Positions 9,638 through 19,135 of a DNA stretch of 64,000 nucleotides are shown in pieces. Source of the stretch: an uncultured Aquimarina sp. (GTDB lineage Bacteria; Bacteroidota; Bacteroidia; Flavobacteriales; Flavobacteriaceae); the NCBI GenBank assembly GCA_947500545.1, contig CANMSO010000004.1, positions 1 to 64,000 of the forward strand. The letters are read 5' to 3'. How positions within the stretch are numbered: the first letter of the stretch is position 1; the number at the start of each line of letters is the position of its first letter. A model generated the notes under the pieces. The model worked only from the letters and a program-made list of their open reading frames with translations. It was not told the DNA's origin and searched no databases. Made by a program: the position numbers and the translations under genes.

Positions 9638-9795
9638 ACGATAAAAATATCACAAAAGTATTTGGTAATTTTTAACTTAACAGTAAGGTAACAAACGACT
9701 ATTTTAGAAATTCTTAAAAAAGAAATTGATTAACTAAAAATATCATAATTTACTCCCGTAATTGTCTTTAATTTTATAACAGAAAGACCATTATT

Positions 9796-11718
9796 TTAGC
9801 TATTTGATATCGAATCAATTTCCTCTTGTACTTGCTCCCAATCATCCATTAACAAAGCTAATTTATCTTTTTTAGCCTGATATGTATCAAAAAAATTAGG
9901 TTGTGCTATCGTTTTATCATAATCAATTGCCAAACTCACATCAATTTCTTTGATTTCCTTTTCAAGTTTATTGATTTTAGACTCTGTATTGCTTAGCTTA
10001 TTGTTTAATGATTTAAGCTTTTTCTGATCTTCATAGGATTGTTTGGCTGTTTCTTTAGAACTCGAAACTGACTTAGCTTGTTTATCTTTTTTCTCGATGT
10101 CTCGAAGATCACTAACTCTTCGTTCTTCTAGATAGAAATTTATATCTCCCAGATACTCTTTAATCTTTTTATTCTTGAACTCGTAAACCGTATTACTTAA
10201 TCCTTGTAAAAAATCTCTATCATGTGATACCAGAATAAGAGTCCCTTCAAAACTTTTTAGCGCCTCTTTTAATACATTTTTAGATTTAATATCCAAGTGG
10301 TTTGTTGGCTCATCCATCACCAATACGTTAAAAGGCTGTAAGAGCATTTTACACAATGCCAACCTATTACGCTCTCCTCCAGATAATACTTTTACTTTTT
10401 TATCGACTTCTTCTCCCCTAAACAAAAAGGCCCCCAGCATATCCCGAACTTTGCTTCGTGTCTTCTCATCTGCCGCATGTATCATGGTATCATGCACTGT
10501 GAGTTCTCCATCAAGATATTCAGATTGATTCTGTGCAAAATATCCTATTTGCACATTATGCCCCAACTTAAACTTACCATCGTGGGATATTTCATTAATT
10601 ATAATTTTGGCCAATGTAGATTTACCCTGGCCATTTTGACCTACAAATGCAATTTTTGATCCACGCTCTACGAGTAAATCGATACCCTTTAAGATTTCTT
10701 TGTCTCCATAATTTTTTCCAACGGCTTCAGCTTCGATAACCACTTTTCCTGGCTGCACACTTATCGGAAAATTAATATTCATTACTGCATTATCATCCTC
10801 ATCAACCTCTATCCTATCAATTTTATCCAATTTCTTGATCAGTGATTGCGCCATAGACGCTTTAGACGCTTTCGCCCTAAACTTTTCGATCAGTTTTTCG
10901 GTTTGCTCGATCTGTTTAGATTGATTTTTCTGCGTTGCAAGTTGTTGCTCTCTAATTTCCTTACGTAATACCAGATACTTAGAGTATGGTTTATTATAAT
11001 CATAAATGCGTCCCAAAGAAATTTCGATCGTTCTATTGGTCACATTATCCAGAAACATTTTATCGTGAGAAACGATGACCACAACACCAGCATAATTTTT
11101 CAGAAAATTTTCTAACCATATAATAGATTCTATATCTAGGTGATTTGTTGGCTCATCCAACAATAAAATATCATTATTTTGAAGTAGAAGCTTTGCCAGT
11201 TCTATACGCATACGCCATCCTCCAGAAAATGTATCTGTTAAGCGATCAAAATCTTCTCTAACAAATCCCAAACCTTGTAGAACTCTTTCGGTTTCTCCCT
11301 GGTAACTATATCCTCCTATAATTTCATAATGATGCGTATGATCACTTAAATTTGTTATAAGTTGATTATACTCCTCACTTTCATAATCGGTACGCTCTGC
11401 CAGTTTGCTATTAATGACGTCTATTTCTCGTTCTATCTTTTTAATTTCGATAAAAGCTTCATAGGCTTCCTCAAGAACGGTGCGACCCTGAACAAAATCG
11501 ATATCCTGTTTAAGGAAACCAATCTTTACTTCTTTATCCATTGCAATCTGGCCAGAATCAGGTTCTTGTTCTTTAGACAAAATTTTAAGCATCGTAGATT
11601 TCCCTGCACCGTTCTTTCCTACCAATCCTACGCGATCTCCCGCACTAAGCATAAAGCTTATTTCCTCAAAAAGGTATTCCCCTCCAAATGAAATCGACAA
11701 GTTATGTATGTTTAACAT
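9796..11718 (-). CDS. ABC-F family ATP-binding protein (Uup/YheS-like)
   Basis: About 640 residues from the ATG at 11718. There are two ABC ATPase domains: first Walker A GKNGAGKST, signature FSGGWRMR and LLLDEPTNHLD; second Walker A GQNGQGKST, signature LSGGERNR and VMDEPTNHLD. The linker between them is charged and helical, and the C-terminus is a coiled coil (about the last 90 residues). There are no membrane segments. ABC-F proteins act on ribosomes as translation factors or in drug resistance. An upstream extension to 11799 is open, but it would add 27 unlike residues and overlap the divergent gene, so I chose the Met that starts directly at the ATPase fold. Confidence 0.92.
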   Translation of the reverse strand: MLNIHNLSISFGGEYLFEEISFMLSAGDRVGLVGKNGAGKSTMLKILSKEQEPDSGQIAMDKEVKIGFLKQDIDFVQGRTVLEEAYEAFIEIKKIEREIDVINSKLAERTDYESEEYNQLITNLSDHTHHYEIIGGYSYQGETERVLQGLGFVREDFDRLTDTFSGGWRMRIELAKLLLQNNDILLLDEPTNHLDIESIIWLENFLKNYAGVVVIVSHDKMFLDNVTNRTIEISLGRIYDYNKPYSKYLVLRKEIREQQLATQKNQSKQIEQTEKLIEKFRAKASKASMAQSLIKKLDKIDRIEVDEDDNAVMNINFPISVQPGKVVIEAEAVGKNYGDKEILKGIDLLVERGSKIAFVGQNGQGKSTLAKIIINEISHDGKFKLGHNVQIGYFAQNQSEYLDGELTVHDTMIHAADEKTRSKVRDMLGAFLFRGEEVDKKVKVLSGGERNRLALCKMLLQPFNVLVMDEPTNHLDIKSKNVLKEALKSFEGTLILVSHDRDFLQGLSNTVYEFKNKKIKEYLGDINFYLEERRVSDLRDIEKKDKQAKSVSSSKETAKQSYEDQKKLKSLNNKLSNTESKINKLEKEIKEIDVSLAIDYDKTIAQPNFFDTYQAKKDKLALLMDDWEQVQEEIDSISNS

Positions 11719-11776
11719 CAGCTTTTGAATATTTTGTGCAAAGATGACTAATTTTGTGTTATCATAAAAGCCACAT

Positions 11777-12163
11777 ATGAACTTCTTAAAAGGAACCAAG
11801 ATTTATAGCATTTTCACAGGAAGTTGTCCTGTATGTCACGAGGAAAGCATGTATAAAGTTTCTAACCCATACCGCTTAAGTTATACACTAAAAATGCAGG
11901 AACGCTGTAGTCATTGCAATACAAAGTATAAAATAGAGCCTTCTTTTTTTTATGGCGCCATGTATGTAAGTTATCCTGTAGGAATAGCCTTTGCAGTAGC
12001 TGCTTTTGTAATCAGTCACTTTCTCTTTAAATTCAATTTGGTAGCCACTTTTCTGGTAATTGCAGGAACTATGATTATTTCACTGCCAATTATCCTAAGG
12101 TTATCTAGAAATATTTGGATTAATTTTTTTATGCATTATAGCAAAGAGAAAAGCTTATCGTAG
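11777..12163 (+). CDS. DUF983 family membrane protein
   Basis: 128 residues. The N-terminal part has two CxxC pairs (CPVC near residue 18 and CSHC near residue 45) likely binding a metal, followed by two membrane helices (YPVGIAFAVAAFVISHFLF and VATFLVIAGTMIISLPIIL). Length and pattern match DUF983, a family of unknown function. The gene is divergent from the ABC-F gene and its end overlaps the convergent FAD oxidoreductase gene by 9 bp. Confidence 0.85.
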   Translation: MNFLKGTKIYSIFTGSCPVCHEESMYKVSNPYRLSYTLKMQERCSHCNTKYKIEPSFFYGAMYVSYPVGIAFAVAAFVISHFLFKFNLVATFLVIAGTMIISLPIILRLSRNIWINFFMHYSKEKSLS

Positions 12164-13201
12164 CTTATTAAATCTAGAGATATCGACCTCTTGATCTAAG
12201 GAGATTCCTTTTTCTATATAGTTATATAGATTTTCTGCTACTGAAGGTCCAATTAATATACCTCTACTACCCAATCCATTAAGAATATGAATATTTCGAT
12301 GTTCTGGATGCGTACCAATTAAGGGTCTTCTATCCTTTACTGTAGGCCGTATTCCTGCAACTTGATCTACAACCTCATATGGCACTTTTAAAAAACGTTT
12401 TAATTTTTTTTCGAGCTCTTCTTTAGCAGAAGTAGTTGTTTCTGGTGATTTATCCTGGTTATTATAGGTCGCACCAACCTTATACATGTCTTTTCCTAAC
12501 GGAATAATAAATATCGATGACTTTACCGCTTCCTTTAGTTTTAAGGCTTCAGATCTAATAATAATGTACTCTCCTTTATTACCTACAACAGGTAAGTAAT
12601 TAAAATATGGGTTATTATTAATACCAAATCCCTCGCTAAAAAGAATATGTTTTGCCTTATAACCTTTATACTCAATAAAATTCTTTTCAATGATAAGCGC
12701 ATCATGCGCAAAAGATTCTCTAATTACCGATTTTTTTTGTTCAAGATATTGCAAATAAGATGATAGCAAATTTTTGATATCGATTCTTCCAGTGTGCTTT
12801 ACTTTTCCATATTGATACGGTATATCTAAAGCCTTATTTATGTTTTGAAATAGTTTTGCAGAAAGGAATTGGTCTAGAATTGGCTTATCGCAGGCTTCAA
12901 ACCAGGTGTTCTGCTCTTCAACAGAATTGAATCTTCGAAATACAGGAAGTTCAAAAATTAGTGGTTTTTGAAGTTTAGCCTCTATGCTTTTGTAGAAAGG
13001 TATCGCTTTTTCCATTTGTTCTACCACCCGCCATGCAGCTGTAAAACGTTTTAGAATTATAGGGTTATATAAACCCCCTGCTACTCTTGAAGATTTCTGA
13101 GAGTAATCTTCAAAAACCACATAAGATTTACCGTCATTGTCTAGTTGTTCAACAAATGACAAGCCTGACAATCCAAACCCTACTACAATATAATCTAGCA
13201 T
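12155..13201 (-). CDS. FAD-dependent oxidoreductase of the DAO family
   Basis: 348 residues. The N-terminus has the Rossmann dinucleotide motif (VVGFGLSGLSFVEQL) followed by an acidic residue in FED, and the C-terminus has the second FAD contact (NGLGSRGILIGP). This layout fits D-amino acid oxidase-type flavoproteins (as in ThiO, SoxA or MnmC C-terminal domain). The substrate is not evident; there is no thiamine or tRNA-modification context. No signal peptide, so cytoplasmic. It starts 71 bp after the gldN stop and has a terminator hairpin in front of it. Confidence 0.82.
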   Translation of the reverse strand: MLDYIVVGFGLSGLSFVEQLDNDGKSYVVFEDYSQKSSRVAGGLYNPIILKRFTAAWRVVEQMEKAIPFYKSIEAKLQKPLIFELPVFRRFNSVEEQNTWFEACDKPILDQFLSAKLFQNINKALDIPYQYGKVKHTGRIDIKNLLSSYLQYLEQKKSVIRESFAHDALIIEKNFIEYKGYKAKHILFSEGFGINNNPYFNYLPVVGNKGEYIIIRSEALKLKEAVKSSIFIIPLGKDMYKVGATYNNQDKSPETTTSAKEELEKKLKRFLKVPYEVVDQVAGIRPTVKDRRPLIGTHPEHRNIHILNGLGSRGILIGPSVAENLYNYIEKGISLDQEVDISRFNKLR

Positions 13202-13212
13202 ATCCCAAAAAT

Positions 13213-13247
13213 AATAAAACGCCCAACTAATGTTGGACGTTTTATTA
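13213..13247 (-). terminator. Terminator of the gld operon
   Basis: AATAAAACG-CCAAC (13213 onward) pairs with GTTGG-CGTTTTATT with one C.A mismatch and a 4-base loop, followed by an A/T-rich run. It lies directly downstream of gldN on the minus strand. Confidence 0.65.
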
Positions 13248-13271
13248 ATAACTTATTAAATATAGTAGAGT

Positions 13272-14162
13272 TTAGTAACTCCACATATCCATTTCAAAAT
13301 TTCGTATGCTTTCTTTGATTCTTTCACTCTCAAGAAGTTGCATCAAGGCGTTATCAACAATATAATCATTAATTGATCTATCTCCTTGTTCGTTATCTTC
13401 CTTGTAAATTACAGAATTAAATCGTCTCGCATTTAAAATATGATCTAATGTAAATGGCATAGAAGTATTTCTTCTGTTAAACGCCGATGTATTATGTAGA
13501 ATCTCTCTTACATCTGGATACCATACCCAAAATAATGCAACCATATCCGGCTCATCATCATCGATAAAGTTAACATCCGGAGCTACAGGAGCTAATCCTA
13601 GCATTCTGTATCTTAATTCTCCTTGACGTTTATCAAAATACCAATATCCTCTTATCTTATATTCTGCAATATCAGCAGAAGAAATATCTCTTCTGTTAAT
13701 ATACTGAGGATCTACAGTTTCTCCTGCATTATACTGCTCATACCCTAAATCAGTAGTGTCTATCTTAGACATTGTAGACTCAAGATCCTGAAAAGTACGA
13801 GTTTCGGTAAAATATGAATCTGAATATATATTCTTGATTTTTCCGCTTTTAATATTTGATACTAATACATCGTATAAAGAACGACGATTAACACCTATAT
13901 TATTGGTATCTATAGGATAGTACAATGGAAAATTTATACGCTCATCAAGATCGATAGTCTCCCATGTAGTCTTAGCCCATAGTACATCACGTTTATCCAC
14001 ATAACCATACTCTAATGGATGATCATTATCATACATGATCTGTTCTGCAGTTTTCTTTCCTATATCATCTGGTGTGTCAGCGTTTAAAACGTTGGTCTGA
14101 CCATATGAAATAATCGAAACGAATAGACCTAAAACGGTTAATAAAAAATTTCTCAAATTCAT
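13272..14162 (-). CDS. gldN: Gliding motility / type IX secretion protein GldN
   Basis: 296 residues with a signal peptide (LLTVLGLFVSIISYGQ). The mature part has the GldN/PorN pattern: VDKRDVLWAKTTWETIDLDERINFPLYYP at the start of the fold and PFTLDHILNARRFNSVIYKEDNEQGDR toward the end. In the type IX system GldN/PorN forms with GldK a large periplasmic ring that contacts the outer membrane. It is the last gene of the gldK-L-M-N operon, 16 bp after gldM, and is followed by a terminator. The call is supported by both sequence and gene order. Confidence 0.95.
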   Translation of the reverse strand: MNLRNFLLTVLGLFVSIISYGQTNVLNADTPDDIGKKTAEQIMYDNDHPLEYGYVDKRDVLWAKTTWETIDLDERINFPLYYPIDTNNIGVNRRSLYDVLVSNIKSGKIKNIYSDSYFTETRTFQDLESTMSKIDTTDLGYEQYNAGETVDPQYINRRDISSADIAEYKIRGYWYFDKRQGELRYRMLGLAPVAPDVNFIDDDEPDMVALFWVWYPDVREILHNTSAFNRRNTSMPFTLDHILNARRFNSVIYKEDNEQGDRSINDYIVDNALMQLLESERIKESIRNFEMDMWSY

Positions 14163-14178
14163 AATTAATAAGTTTATT

Positions 14179-15726
14179 TTAATTTGTTAACTCAACAATT
14201 ACCGGAGATATTTTCTTCAACTTATATCCAGCGTTTGTAGTTAACTGTGCTTTTATATCTATAATCTGTACAGAAGATCCTCTTTTAGCTTTACGTAAAG
14301 CAGATTTTGCCTTAGAATCTAATCTTCCTCCACGAATACTAACAGTAGGCTGACCTTCAACTTTAAATTTGAAGCCAGTTACTTTAAGTTTAATATCGAA
14401 GTCAAAATCTGGTAAAATCGCACCAATAGAAGAAATTGATAATGCATTTCTAGCCATTTTGATAGATCCATCTTCTCCACGAACTGTTCCTACAGGTCTT
14501 GGAATATCTTTAATTCTAAATTTCTTACTATCACTTACTGTAGTACCATTTGCAAGTGCACCACTTACTCTAATACTTACTTCTCTAGACTTAACGGTAG
14601 TAACATTCATCATGTATTTACCAGCACCACCAACTTTTCTAAGTCCAGGAGCTTTTGCATTTACATTAGGCACACCAGGAATAGAGATTGTCATAGGGTT
14701 ATTAACACCTCTATATACAACGTTCATTTTATCAGCCGAAATAACCGCCGAGTTTGGTCTAGGTATTACAGTATATGAACTCTTAATAGGAATTTTCACA
14801 ATCGAATCCCCTTCTTTAAACTCAAGCTCACCAGCTACATCTCTTTCTCCAACATTTCCAGCTGGGAAATCTAACATAATCTGACCATTCTGAACTTCTG
14901 TTTGCTCTTTACCATTAACCATAACTTTGGTTGGCTTAAGCGTAGCATCAAAACGTCCTAGTACAATTCTACCTTTGAATTTCTCTCCGCTAAAGAAAGC
15001 TGTTTTATCAGCAACAACGATAGCTTCGTAGTTACTAAATGAAAGTTCTGAAGCTTGTTGACCAGCCAATAAAGCAGATAACACTTTACTCTCAGTAGTT
15101 TTAACATCAGCTTGCATTTGAGTAAGCTTAGTTAAAGTAGCAACTAGAGGAAATCCTTCAAAATTGTAGTTTAACCATTTTTTATTTACTCCTGATCGAT
15201 CCTTTACATCATCAGTAGAAAAAGTTTTTATAACATCATTCGCAACCGATTCATCAACTTCTTTTACTTCTTTGATCGCAGCAGATACGCCATCTCTATA
15301 TTTTGATACATTATCAAGAAATTCTTGAGCGCCTGGTGTAACTTTACCTCCTGCAAAAAACTTCTGATCCAATGTTGTAGACTTATCCATAGCCTCATAA
15401 TCTGTTGCATCACTTAAATCTGCAGTAATTTCAGACTTAACCTTATCAAGATAAGCATTAAACTCATTAGACAAAACACTAATTTGATCAGCTTTTTCTT
15501 TTAAAGGTGTATACTTCTCTGGTTGTTCTGAAACTTTTTCAGCCAAACCAGTCATAAATGAATTATTACGTTCTGTAGAAAGTGTATTTGACTCTGTCAG
15601 CTTTTCGTTCATTAAACCGAATGCTGATAATACTTCTTTTGACATATTTAGTGCCATCATCGCGATGAAAACCAGATACATCAGGTTAATCATCTTCTGC
15701 CTTGGGGATAATTTTCCTCCTGCCAT
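14179..15726 (-). CDS. gldM: Gliding motility / type IX secretion motor protein GldM
   Basis: 515 residues. A single N-terminal membrane helix (MINLMYLVFIAMMALNMSKEVL) is followed by a long periplasmic region: a helical part and then several beta-rich domains (for example around SFSNYEAIVVADKTAFFSGEKF). GldM with GldL forms the proton-driven rotary motor that energises gliding and type IX secretion. The start (MAGGKLSPRQKMINL) is the usual one. The gene lies between gldL and gldN with short gaps, as in other flavobacteria. Confidence 0.96.
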   Translation of the reverse strand: MAGGKLSPRQKMINLMYLVFIAMMALNMSKEVLSAFGLMNEKLTESNTLSTERNNSFMTGLAEKVSEQPEKYTPLKEKADQISVLSNEFNAYLDKVKSEITADLSDATDYEAMDKSTTLDQKFFAGGKVTPGAQEFLDNVSKYRDGVSAAIKEVKEVDESVANDVIKTFSTDDVKDRSGVNKKWLNYNFEGFPLVATLTKLTQMQADVKTTESKVLSALLAGQQASELSFSNYEAIVVADKTAFFSGEKFKGRIVLGRFDATLKPTKVMVNGKEQTEVQNGQIMLDFPAGNVGERDVAGELEFKEGDSIVKIPIKSSYTVIPRPNSAVISADKMNVVYRGVNNPMTISIPGVPNVNAKAPGLRKVGGAGKYMMNVTTVKSREVSIRVSGALANGTTVSDSKKFRIKDIPRPVGTVRGEDGSIKMARNALSISSIGAILPDFDFDIKLKVTGFKFKVEGQPTVSIRGGRLDSKAKSALRKAKRGSSVQIIDIKAQLTTNAGYKLKKISPVIVELTN

Positions 15727-15775
15727 TTCTTCTTAGATTTTGGTAGTTATTATAAAAATATTTAATTAAAAAATG

Positions 15776-16402
15776 TTAACTTCTGTTCATTGCAGTTAAC
15801 ATACCACCATATACTCCATTAAGCGAAGAAAGGTTACTTGAAAGGCTTTTCATCTGTTCTTCAAGCATCTTAGCATTATCAGCAATTGCTTGATTAGCTT
15901 CTGCTTGAGATGCTGTAGATTCTATTTGTACTTTATAAAGACTGTTCAAAGACTCTAATTGAGCAGCAGCTTTTGACATCTCTTCACTATACTTTTTCTG
16001 TCCTTGGATAGAATCGATAGTTGGAGAAATACCTTTAGCAGCTCCTTCAAAATTTCGAATACTTTCACCAAGGCTATTCATAAGACTTGAATCAACTCTA
16101 GCTTCTTTAAGCATTTCATCTAATTTCTTAGATAATAATCCTTCTGGAGTTTCATTTTGTTTTTTATCTTTTTTATTTCCTCCAGCTAATTCTGGATATA
16201 CTAAAGACCAATCTAATTCATCATCTACAGGTTCGAATGCAGATACTGTAAATACGAATGCTTCTGTAATCAAACCAATGATAAGCATCTGATTACCAAA
16301 TGGCCAGTGCATAATCTTAAAAAGTGCACCTAATATTACAACGGCCGCTCCCAGACCGTATACCATATTCATTAATTTTTTGCTTGCTTTTGAATTTGCC
16401 AT
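15776..16402 (-). CDS. gldL: Gliding motility / type IX secretion motor protein GldL
   Basis: 208 residues. Two membrane helices near the N-terminus (LMNMVYGLGAAVVILGALFKIMHW and QMLIIGLITEAFVFTVSAF), the second with a Glu in the position known to be key for proton flow in GldL. The C-terminal half is cytoplasmic and forms coiled coils. It pairs with GldM in the inner membrane motor. The gene is 49 bp before gldM and 82 bp after gldK. Confidence 0.96.
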   Translation of the reverse strand: MANSKASKKLMNMVYGLGAAVVILGALFKIMHWPFGNQMLIIGLITEAFVFTVSAFEPVDDELDWSLVYPELAGGNKKDKKQNETPEGLLSKKLDEMLKEARVDSSLMNSLGESIRNFEGAAKGISPTIDSIQGQKKYSEEMSKAAAQLESLNSLYKVQIESTASQAEANQAIADNAKMLEEQMKSLSSNLSSLNGVYGGMLTAMNRS

Positions 16403-16484
16403 AATAAATTTGTTTTGTTTTTTTAAATCTAAATAATTGTTAAAAAAAAAGGGTTAGTAATTAAGTTGATAGAAATTTTGGGAC

Positions 16485-17858
16485 TTATTTTTGATTCTGA
16501 GTATTATCTTCTCCAGTAACGTCAGTACCCATATAGTCCTGAACTGTTCTAAATCCGATATAACTTCTTGCAGAATCCGCGTATTCATAATCTCTGGTAC
16601 TTACCTGTAGGAAATAAGCAACATCTTTCCATGATCCTCCACGTACTACTTTACGTTTGTTTTCATCATCATTAACATTTGGGTTCATTGATGAAACGTA
16701 TTCATATGCTGATGGATCATAAGATGACTGTACCCACTCAGAAACATTACCTGCCATATTATATAAATTATAATCATTTGGCTCAAATGTTTTGGCTTCT
16801 ACAGTATATAAGAAATTATCTGCCGCGTAGTTTCCTCTAAGAGGTTTGAAATTTGCTAGGAAACACCCTCTGTCATTTAAGGCATAAGGCCCTCCCCATG
16901 GATAGGTAGCTGATTCCAGACCCCCTCTTGCAGCATACTCCCATTCTGCTTCGGTAGGTAGTCTAAAATAGTTTACAAATTCTTTATTTCTCTTCTTTTG
17001 GAATGTATTTTTCTCGATAGTTCTCCAACGACAAAAAGCTTTAGCTTGTTCCCAAGAAACTCCTACCACTGGATAATCGTCATATGCACTATGCCAGAAA
17101 TAGTCATTATGCATTGGTTCATTATATGAGTAACTAAAATCCTTGATCCAAACCGTTGTATCAGGATATATCTCTATTACTTCTTCTTTTACGAAATCTT
17201 TTCTTCCACCTTTTCTAGCACGTGCTGCAGCCTGAATATCCATCCAAGTAAATCTAAATTCAAACTTACTTACATCTAATGTACGCCTACCATTATATGA
17301 TTCTTCTAACGGAACATACATGGTATCCATAACTTCAGCATAAAACTCATCTGGATAATCCTCTATATCCCACTCGATATCGATATCCTTGTTAAGTCTT
17401 CTTCCTTCGTAGCCAGTTGTTCCTGTACCACTATAGTTATCATAGACATACTTTTCGTAAACAGTCATGTTTTCTGTGTCCGCATCTAAAAATGCATACT
17501 CACCAATACCATCATCACCAGGAGTCTTTCCTAGTTCATCTGCCATAATTGCAAGTCTCATTCGGATTGTAGAATCCCGAACCCAGTTAACAAATTGTCT
17601 ATACTCACTATTGGTGATTTCGGTTTCGTCCATGTAGAAAGAACGAACAGTAACCATTTTCGTTGGCGCATTTGCCAACGCGGCCTTATCATCATCAGAT
17701 TTACCCATAATAAATGACCCTCCGGGGATGAGTGCCATACCATATGGTTTCTGTGGGTGCCATTTTTTTCCTTGTGCTCCGGTCAGTTCTCCTCGGCTTC
17801 CGCCACCACAACTGTAGAGCATTGCTAAAATAGCAAAGAGTGATACAAATTTCTTCAT
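16485..17858 (-). CDS. gldK: Gliding motility / type IX secretion lipoprotein GldK
   Basis: 457 residues with a lipoprotein signal (AILAMLYSC, Cys17). The rest is a formylglycine-generating-enzyme-like (sulfatase-modifying factor) fold: GMALIPGGSFIMGKSDDDKA, GVSWEQAKAFCRW, RLPTEAEWEYAARGG, NVSEWVQSSYDPS and VVRGGSWKD. In the type IX system GldK/PorK is structural rather than an enzyme and forms a ring with GldN at the outer membrane. It is the first gene of the operon. Confidence 0.96.
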   Translation of the reverse strand: MKKFVSLFAILAMLYSCGGGSRGELTGAQGKKWHPQKPYGMALIPGGSFIMGKSDDDKAALANAPTKMVTVRSFYMDETEITNSEYRQFVNWVRDSTIRMRLAIMADELGKTPGDDGIGEYAFLDADTENMTVYEKYVYDNYSGTGTTGYEGRRLNKDIDIEWDIEDYPDEFYAEVMDTMYVPLEESYNGRRTLDVSKFEFRFTWMDIQAAARARKGGRKDFVKEEVIEIYPDTTVWIKDFSYSYNEPMHNDYFWHSAYDDYPVVGVSWEQAKAFCRWRTIEKNTFQKKRNKEFVNYFRLPTEAEWEYAARGGLESATYPWGGPYALNDRGCFLANFKPLRGNYAADNFLYTVEAKTFEPNDYNLYNMAGNVSEWVQSSYDPSAYEYVSSMNPNVNDDENKRKVVRGGSWKDVAYFLQVSTRDYEYADSARSYIGFRTVQDYMGTDVTGEDNTQNQK

Positions 17859-17968
17859 AACGTGTTTTAGGTTAAGATCTTCTAGATTTAAGGACGTAAA
17901 CCTATTTATTTATTTCCAGAAAAACAATTTTTTTCCAAAAAAAACCTTAAATCTGCCTAATAAAAATG

Positions 17969-19132
17969 TTAAACTTCGTTTTTTCGTTTTGCCTTATACC
18001 ATCTTTCAGGTATTTCTTGATTACAAGCACGCTCATAATCGTTGTATGTGCAAGGTAATAACGTATGTCTTTTCAATTTATTATTGCCAGATGAAATAAA
18101 AGGTATTTCTATCCACCATCTTCCTGTTTTAGAACTCTTATAAAAGGACAAGATTTCATCTTCAACCGGTACATTATAATGCACTGTGCTTTTCAGGTTT
18201 TTTATATTTAATTCATTTGACCTGAAATTAACACCTTCTATGAAATACCAAACTATTTGAGCGATTAGTAACGATATCGTTTCTTCATTTTTGAAATTTT
18301 TAAATTCATAAATCCCAAAACTTTTTACTTTATCACTAATACCTGCATATCTGGCAATAGTACATATCTCTCTCCCATCAAATCCATTAGGAGAAACTGC
18401 AGCCCCATTTACACTACTAGAGTTCATGACACCAAGGTCTATAGAAACAATATCTGCATCCCGCATAATAGGTTCTACTATTGTAACATCAGAAATAACT
18501 TCTCCCAGACGATATGCGTCAAAATATAATTTTTCTATAAGATCAATTTCTTCTTGAGCATTGAAATAGGTTTGATACCCTATATTACTATAATTAAATA
18601 GATTATACGGTTGCTCTACGATAATTTTACCAACAAACGATGTATTAGTTATAGGTTCTGAAGAATTTCCTAAATCAAACTTACTATCTACATTAGCCAA
18701 ATTTACCATTCGCTCTAAGATATCAAAAGATCGATATTGAGCATAAACCAAATCCTGACTGCCCCCTAAAACTATTGGGATAATATTTTTTTGCAACAAT
18801 GTAGAAAGGACTTCTTGCACCAAATAATAGGTGTCACTAACTTCATTTCCCGGAACAACATCACCTAGATCTACTATATTAGAATCCCAGTTTCCAGGAA
18901 AAAGTTCATATAAAGATTTACGAATGGTATCAAAATTTAATTTCTCTCCAAGAAAATTAACATCGTTGCGATTTTCTTGTACTCCAAGAATAGCAACATC
19001 TACTTTTTCTAAATCCGGTATTCCATTAGTCGCAGTGTGGATATTAACCTTTTTCCCTAATGAATGATCAGAAAGCAATTTGGTATGCGCTGCTACTAAA
19101 TCACTAACTGGCGCGAGAAATTCGAAAGACAT
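17969..19132 (-). CDS. Arginase/formimidoylglutamase-fold protein with degenerate metal site
   Basis: 387 residues. The fold of the ureohydrolase (arginase, agmatinase, HutG) family is recognisable, but the manganese-binding motifs are changed. The GGDHS motif reads GGSQD, the DAHxD motif reads DSKFD, and the SxDxDxxDP motif reads SIDLGVMNSS. At least three ligands of the usual binuclear metal centre are therefore missing, so catalysis of the classic reaction is unlikely. Automated annotation would call this formimidoylglutamase, yet no histidine-degradation genes are nearby. It lies 3 bp downstream of topA, probably co-transcribed. No signal peptide. The fold is a confident call; the function is unknown. 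Confidence 0.82.
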   Translation of the reverse strand: MSFEFLAPVSDLVAAHTKLLSDHSLGKKVNIHTATNGIPDLEKVDVAILGVQENRNDVNFLGEKLNFDTIRKSLYELFPGNWDSNIVDLGDVVPGNEVSDTYYLVQEVLSTLLQKNIIPIVLGGSQDLVYAQYRSFDILERMVNLANVDSKFDLGNSSEPITNTSFVGKIIVEQPYNLFNYSNIGYQTYFNAQEEIDLIEKLYFDAYRLGEVISDVTIVEPIMRDADIVSIDLGVMNSSSVNGAAVSPNGFDGREICTIARYAGISDKVKSFGIYEFKNFKNEETISLLIAQIVWYFIEGVNFRSNELNIKNLKSTVHYNVPVEDEILSFYKSSKTGRWWIEIPFISSGNNKLKRHTLLPCTYNDYERACNQEIPERWYKAKRKNEV

Positions 19133-19135
19133 GTA

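Noticed and set aside
11719..11799. N-terminal extension of the ABC-F protein
   Set aside because: Overlaps the divergent DUF983 start and adds 27 residues unlike the family.
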